Assembly (NCBI RefSeq): GCF_003612125.1
Contig: NZ_RAWI01000014.1
Location: 1-57,346 of the forward strand
Direction of reading: 5' to 3'
DNA from: Corallococcus praedator
GTDB lineage: Bacteria; Myxococcota; Myxococcia; Myxococcales; Myxococcaceae
Length of the DNA stretch: 57,346 nucleotides
Part shown: in pieces, positions 54,269 to 57,346 of the stretch
Position numbering within the stretch: the stretch's first letter is position 1
How the letters are laid out: each line of letters starts with the position of its first letter
The notes under the pieces: generated by a model
The model's database searches: none
The model's input: only the letters and a program-made list of their open reading frames with translations
Told to the model about the DNA's origin: nothing
Program-made: the position numbers and the translations under genes

Positions 54269-54320
54269 AAAAGAAGACGGGGCCGGCAAGGTTTGAACAA
54301 CCCGCCAGACCCCGTCTTTT
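54269..54320 (-). terminator. Strong intrinsic terminator of the sigma factor gene
   Basis: On the minus strand, aaaagacgggg pairs with ccccgtcttctttt, with an inner ggc/gcc pair and a 20-base loop, and ends in TTTTT. It is the best terminator in the window and lies 54 bases beyond the sigma-factor stop. A second stem (54331-54360, cccctgcc with ggcagggg) lies between it and the gene. Confidence 0.78.
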
Positions 54321-54373
54321 CTGAACAGAACCCCTGCCCTCCCGGGTGGGGAGGCAGGGGAATTGGAACCGCT

Positions 54374-55114
54374 TCAGGCCGCGTCGGCCGTGGCGGTGTG
54401 CTCCTCGTTCTCGTTGAAGGCGAGGAGGTAGCGCTCCAGGAAGTTCTTCGTCTTCAGCTCCACCTGGCGCACGCGCTCGCGCGACACGCCCCAGCGCTGG
54501 CCCAGCTCCTCCAGCGTCAGCGGCTTGTCCTGCGTGAGCCGCTCCTGGAGGATGTCCCAGCCCAGGTCGCCAATGCGCTTGCGCACCTTGGCCAGGGCCT
54601 CCTGCACTTCGGAGTCCTGCTCGCGCGTCAGGAACGAGTCCTGGGGCGAGGGCCCGCCGTCCTCCAACCGGTCGAGGAACGTGGTTTCACCCTCCTCGTC
54701 GATGGTGGCGTCCAGCGAGAAGTCCACCATGCTGCCCCGCTCCGCCTCGCCGCCGCGCACCTGGCTGCGGTTGTCCTTGAGGTAGCGGGTGATGTAGGCG
54801 CGGATCCACCAGACGGCATAGGTGGCGAAGCGCACGTTCTTCTTCGGATCGAAGTGCTCGATGGCCTTCATCAGGCCCACGTTGCCTTCCTGGATGAGGT
54901 CGTCCAGACGGGCCCCGCGATTGGCGAACTTCTTGGCGACCGCGACCACGAAAGCGAGGTTGGAGCTGGCGAGCGTCTGTCGGGCGCTCTCATCTCCCTT
55001 GCGGGCCTGGCGCGCGAGTTCGTACTCCTGCTCACGCGTCAGCTGGTGGTGCCCGCCCAGGTGACGCAGGTAATGCGAGAGGCCCTCTGCTGCGTACTTC
55101 GTCGAGTTGGCCAT
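54374..55114 (-). CDS. Sigma-70 family factor (RpoH-like, short)
   Basis: A 246-residue sigma factor. Region 1.2 is LSHYLRHLGGHHQLTREQEYELARQ; region 2 is LASSNLAFVVAVAKKFANRGARLDDLIQEGNVGLMKAIEHFDP...FATYAVWWIRAYITRYLKD; region 4 is LTLEELGQRWGVSRERVRQVE with a clear helix-turn-helix. Region 1.1 is absent and region 3 is short (the RpoH-box QRKLFF is not seen). So it is a group 3 (heat-shock/sporulation-type) factor, probably for stress or development. ATG 55114 was chosen because the family start begins there; AAGGA lies 9 bases upstream. Confidence 0.86.
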   Translation of the reverse strand: MANSTKYAAEGLSHYLRHLGGHHQLTREQEYELARQARKGDESARQTLASSNLAFVVAVAKKFANRGARLDDLIQEGNVGLMKAIEHFDPKKNVRFATYAVWWIRAYITRYLKDNRSQVRGGEAERGSMVDFSLDATIDEEGETTFLDRLEDGGPSPQDSFLTREQDSEVQEALAKVRKRIGDLGWDILQERLTQDKPLTLEELGQRWGVSRERVRQVELKTKNFLERYLLAFNENEEHTATADAA

Positions 55115-55340
55115 GATTTCCCGTCCTTCCGTTCGTAACTGCCGGACGCGATGAATCCCCCGACGAACCGCGTCCATCTGTTACTAGGACGCGCAACGTC
55201 GGAAAGGGTTTCTCATTCCGATGGAGAAGGGCATTTCGCCCGCTTACCCATGTCAAAAGCCCGTCACAGGGGTGGCCTCTCATGCCTCGAAAGGTGAGAA
55301 GTCTGACGGGTGGGCAGCACCTACGTTTCCGGCCACGGAT

Positions 55341-56771
55341 TCAAGAACACCTGGGAACGGGGAACATTTTCTCCGGGTTGAGCAGGCCTGATGGATCAAA
55401 AAAGGCCTTCAGCCGCCGCTGGAGGTCCAGGAGCGCGGGGGCCTGCTCCAGGGCCAGGTATTCCCGCTTGGCGTGGCCCACGCCGTGTTCGCCGGTGATG
55501 GTGCCTCCCAGGGCGACGGTGAGCTCCAGCATCCGGCGCAGGGCCTCCTCGACGAGCGGGCGCTGGGCCGGGCCGTCGTAGAGGATGTTGGCGTGCAGGT
55601 TGCCGTCGCCCGCATGGCCGTACGTGGCCACGGTGAGCCCCAGCTCCTCGCCCATCTTCTTGAGCCGCTCGATGATCTCGGGAATTTTCGAGCGGGGGAC
55701 CACGATGTCTTCCGAAATCTTCGCGGCCTTCAGCGCGCGCAGCGCCGGGGAAATCACCCGCCGCGCGGCCCACAGCTTCTCGCGCTGGGACTCGTCCTGG
55801 GCCACCAGGGTCTGGGTGGCCCCGTGTGATTCACAAATGCCCCCCAGTTGGGTGAGCTCCGCGAACACCCCTTCGGAGGAGTTGCCGTCCACCTCCGCGA
55901 TGAGGGCGGCGCCCGCGTCCGGGGGGAACTGGAAGCTGCCCCGGTGGACGATGGCCTGGACGGCGACCTCGTCGATGAGTTCCAGGCACCGGGGCAGGAT
56001 GCCGGCCGCGAGCACGGCGGAGACGCCCCGGGCCGCGTGCAGCACGGAGGGGAACACCACCAGCGCGGTCATCACCTGGCGCGGCAGGGGGATGAGCTGG
56101 ACGGTGATTTCGGTGGCGACGCCGAGCGTGCCCTCGGAGCCCACGAAGAGCCCCACAAGGTCGTAGCCGGCCACGCCCTTGATGGTGCGCCGGCCCACGC
56201 GCAGCACCTCGCCGTCCGGCATCACCCACTCCAGGCCGATGACGTAGTCGCGCGTGACGCCGTACTTGAGCGCGCGGGGCCCGCCGGCGTTCTCCGCCAC
56301 GTTGCCGCCCAGGGTGCAGAACTCCCAGGAGTTGGGGTCCGGGGGATAGAAGAGCCCTTGCGCCTCCACGGCCTTCATCAGGTCGCCCGTGATGACGCCG
56401 GGCTCCACCACCGCGGTGAGGTCCTCGGAGGAGATGGCGCGGATGCGGTTCATGCGCTCCAGGCTGACCACCACGCCGCCCCGCAAGGGCAGCGACCCGC
56501 CGCTCTTGCCGCTGCGCGCGCCGCACGGGGTGAAGGGCACGCCGTTCGCCTGGCAGGCCTTGAAGATGGCGGACACCTGCGCGGTGGTCTCCGGCAGGAG
56601 GACGACGTCGGGCGGGTAGACGCCGCTGTCGGATTCGTCGCGCGCGTAGGCGTCGAGCGAGGCCTCGTCGCGCCGCATCTGACCTTGCGCCAGCACGTCC
56701 GCCAGGGCCTCCAGCACCTTCGCCACCCGCTCGGGCGCCACCCGTTCGAAGGTCTGGCCCGCCGGGTTCAT
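55341..56771 (-). CDS. FAD-linked oxidase (GlcD/D-lactate dehydrogenase type)
   Basis: A 476-residue FAD_binding_4/FAD-oxidase_C protein. The PP-loop FAD site is PFTPCGARSGKSGGSLPLRGGVVVS, the second FAD stretch is LGGNVAENAGGPRALKYG, and TYGHAGDGNLHANILYD and TGEHGVGHAKREYL are the C-terminal metal and active-site blocks (His). The family oxidises D-2-hydroxyacids such as glycolate or D-lactate. No GlcE/GlcF partner is visible in the window. Its start overlaps the folE stop by 4 bases (ATGA). Confidence 0.88.
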   Translation of the reverse strand: MNPAGQTFERVAPERVAKVLEALADVLAQGQMRRDEASLDAYARDESDSGVYPPDVVLLPETTAQVSAIFKACQANGVPFTPCGARSGKSGGSLPLRGGVVVSLERMNRIRAISSEDLTAVVEPGVITGDLMKAVEAQGLFYPPDPNSWEFCTLGGNVAENAGGPRALKYGVTRDYVIGLEWVMPDGEVLRVGRRTIKGVAGYDLVGLFVGSEGTLGVATEITVQLIPLPRQVMTALVVFPSVLHAARGVSAVLAAGILPRCLELIDEVAVQAIVHRGSFQFPPDAGAALIAEVDGNSSEGVFAELTQLGGICESHGATQTLVAQDESQREKLWAARRVISPALRALKAAKISEDIVVPRSKIPEIIERLKKMGEELGLTVATYGHAGDGNLHANILYDGPAQRPLVEEALRRMLELTVALGGTITGEHGVGHAKREYLALEQAPALLDLQRRLKAFFDPSGLLNPEKMFPVPRCS

Positions 56772-57346
56772 CGCCGGGCCCCCAAGCGGGCCCACAGCTC
56801 GCGGCGCAGGGGGCCATCGCGGCGCAACCGGCCTTCATAGGCTTCGGCGTGCGTGACGGCGTCGCGCTGGTGATCCGCCCTCAACCGGAGACAGGCCTGC
56901 TCCGCCTCCAGGATGCAGGCGGTGGCGGGACTGTCGAGCACGCGGGCGAGGGACCAGGCCACCTGCCGCGCCAGGTCCTCCTGGAGGATGAGCCGGTGCG
57001 CGAAGCAGTCCACCAGCGCCGCCAGCCGGCCGAAGCCCACCACGCGCGCGCCGGGCACGTAGGCCACGTGGGCGCGGCCGGTGAAGGGCAGCAGGTGGTG
57101 CGGGCACATGGAGTGGAAGCGCAGGTCCGTGACGACGACCAGCTCCCCGGACGAGTTCGCCGGGGCGGGATAGGTCTTTCCGAGCGCCTCCTCCGGCGTG
57201 CGGCCGTAGCCGTCCAGGAAGCCGTTCGCCCACACGTCGGCCACGCGCGTCGGGGTGTCCACCAGGTTCTCGTCCTGGAGGGGGAGGCCCGCGGCGGCGA
57301 GGAAGTCGCGCACCGCCCGGGCCATGGCGGCGGGGTCGGGCTTCAC
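56768..57346 (-). CDS. folE: GTP cyclohydrolase I (FolE), start at window edge
   Basis: At least 192 residues of a GTP cyclohydrolase I, the first enzyme of tetrahydrofolate/pteridine synthesis. Zn ligands are in MCPHHLLPF (Cys, His) and ILEAEQACLRLR (Cys). VGFGRLAALVDCFAHRLILQEDLARQVAW is the GTP and tunnel region. A GTG lies exactly at the last window base, so this may be the true start or the gene may extend further. FolE is usually about 190-220 residues, so it is close to complete. It is co-transcribed with the FAD oxidase. Confidence 0.87.
   Translation of the reverse strand: MKPDPAAMARAVRDFLAAAGLPLQDENLVDTPTRVADVWANGFLDGYGRTPEEALGKTYPAPANSSGELVVVTDLRFHSMCPHHLLPFTGRAHVAYVPGARVVGFGRLAALVDCFAHRLILQEDLARQVAWSLARVLDSPATACILEAEQACLRLRADHQRDAVTHAEAYEGRLRRDGPLRRELWARLGARR

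Noticed and set aside
55228-55256. Promoter for the sigma-factor gene (TTGACA on the minus strand)
   Set aside because: The -35 is good, but the -10 position (TGCCCT) is far from consensus.

Overview
This is a GC-rich window (about 70% G+C) with strong G/C third-codon bias and dense genes, many overlapping by 4 bases (ATGA/GTGA). It carries an AglZ-type gliding-motility protein, a small eukaryotic-type Ser/Thr kinase, a bacterial alpha-2-macroglobulin and several repeat-rich proteins. That combination points to a myxobacterium (Myxococcota, Myxococcus/Corallococcus group). I see no tRNA, rRNA, insertion sequence, phage gene or CRISPR array.

Layout. 1-5.8 kb (minus): edge of an SGNH hydrolase, a DegP/HtrA protease, a GH57 glucan-branching-type enzyme and a DUF4912 protein with a 14-residue tandem repeat. 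5.9-13.5 kb (plus): a family-4 glycosyltransferase with a long repeat-rich tail, then aglZ. 13.6-20.9 kb: a small membrane protein, a MoxR ATPase, IlvE, a second AAA+ ATPase, a Fic-fold protein lacking the catalytic His, a DHH/DHHA1 phosphoesterase and a cysteine desulfurase. 20.9-23.2 kb (minus): a 58-residue protein and a translationally coupled kinase/secreted-protein pair. 23.3-25.6 kb: a probable 6S RNA directly upstream of 5-formyltetrahydrofolate cyclo-ligase, then tyrS. 25.6-36.5 kb: an SDR, a secreted EndoU-like protein, a 2013-residue alpha-2-macroglobulin, RlmE, two small proteins and an acyl-CoA dehydrogenase. 36.7-42.9 kb (plus): an RND efflux operon ending in a MarR regulator, then an exported protein of unknown function. 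42.9-49.5 kb (minus): a compact acyl-carrier-protein pathway (ACP, ferritin-like diiron enzyme, phosphopantetheinyl transferase, thioesterase, alpha/beta hydrolase, fatty acyl-AMP ligase), preceded by an acyl-CoA racemase-type gene and an SCP2-domain gene. 49.5-57.3 kb: a response regulator divergent from a degenerate histidine kinase, TatA, a TPR/FadD pair, a short sigma factor, and a GlcD/FolE pair cut at the window edge.

How parts fit. AglZ, the glycosyltransferase and perhaps the DUF4912/GH57 pair form a motility/cell-surface-glycan neighbourhood in which three consecutive genes carry tandem repeats. The acyl-AMP ligase/ACP/diiron operon looks like a self-contained device for loading a fatty acid on its own carrier protein, oxidising or desaturating it, and releasing it. 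It is the best candidate here for an undescribed pathway. Similar TetR-like palindromes precede the acyl-CoA dehydrogenase and the SCP2 gene, hinting at shared lipid regulation. All assignments come from reading motifs and context; no database search was run.
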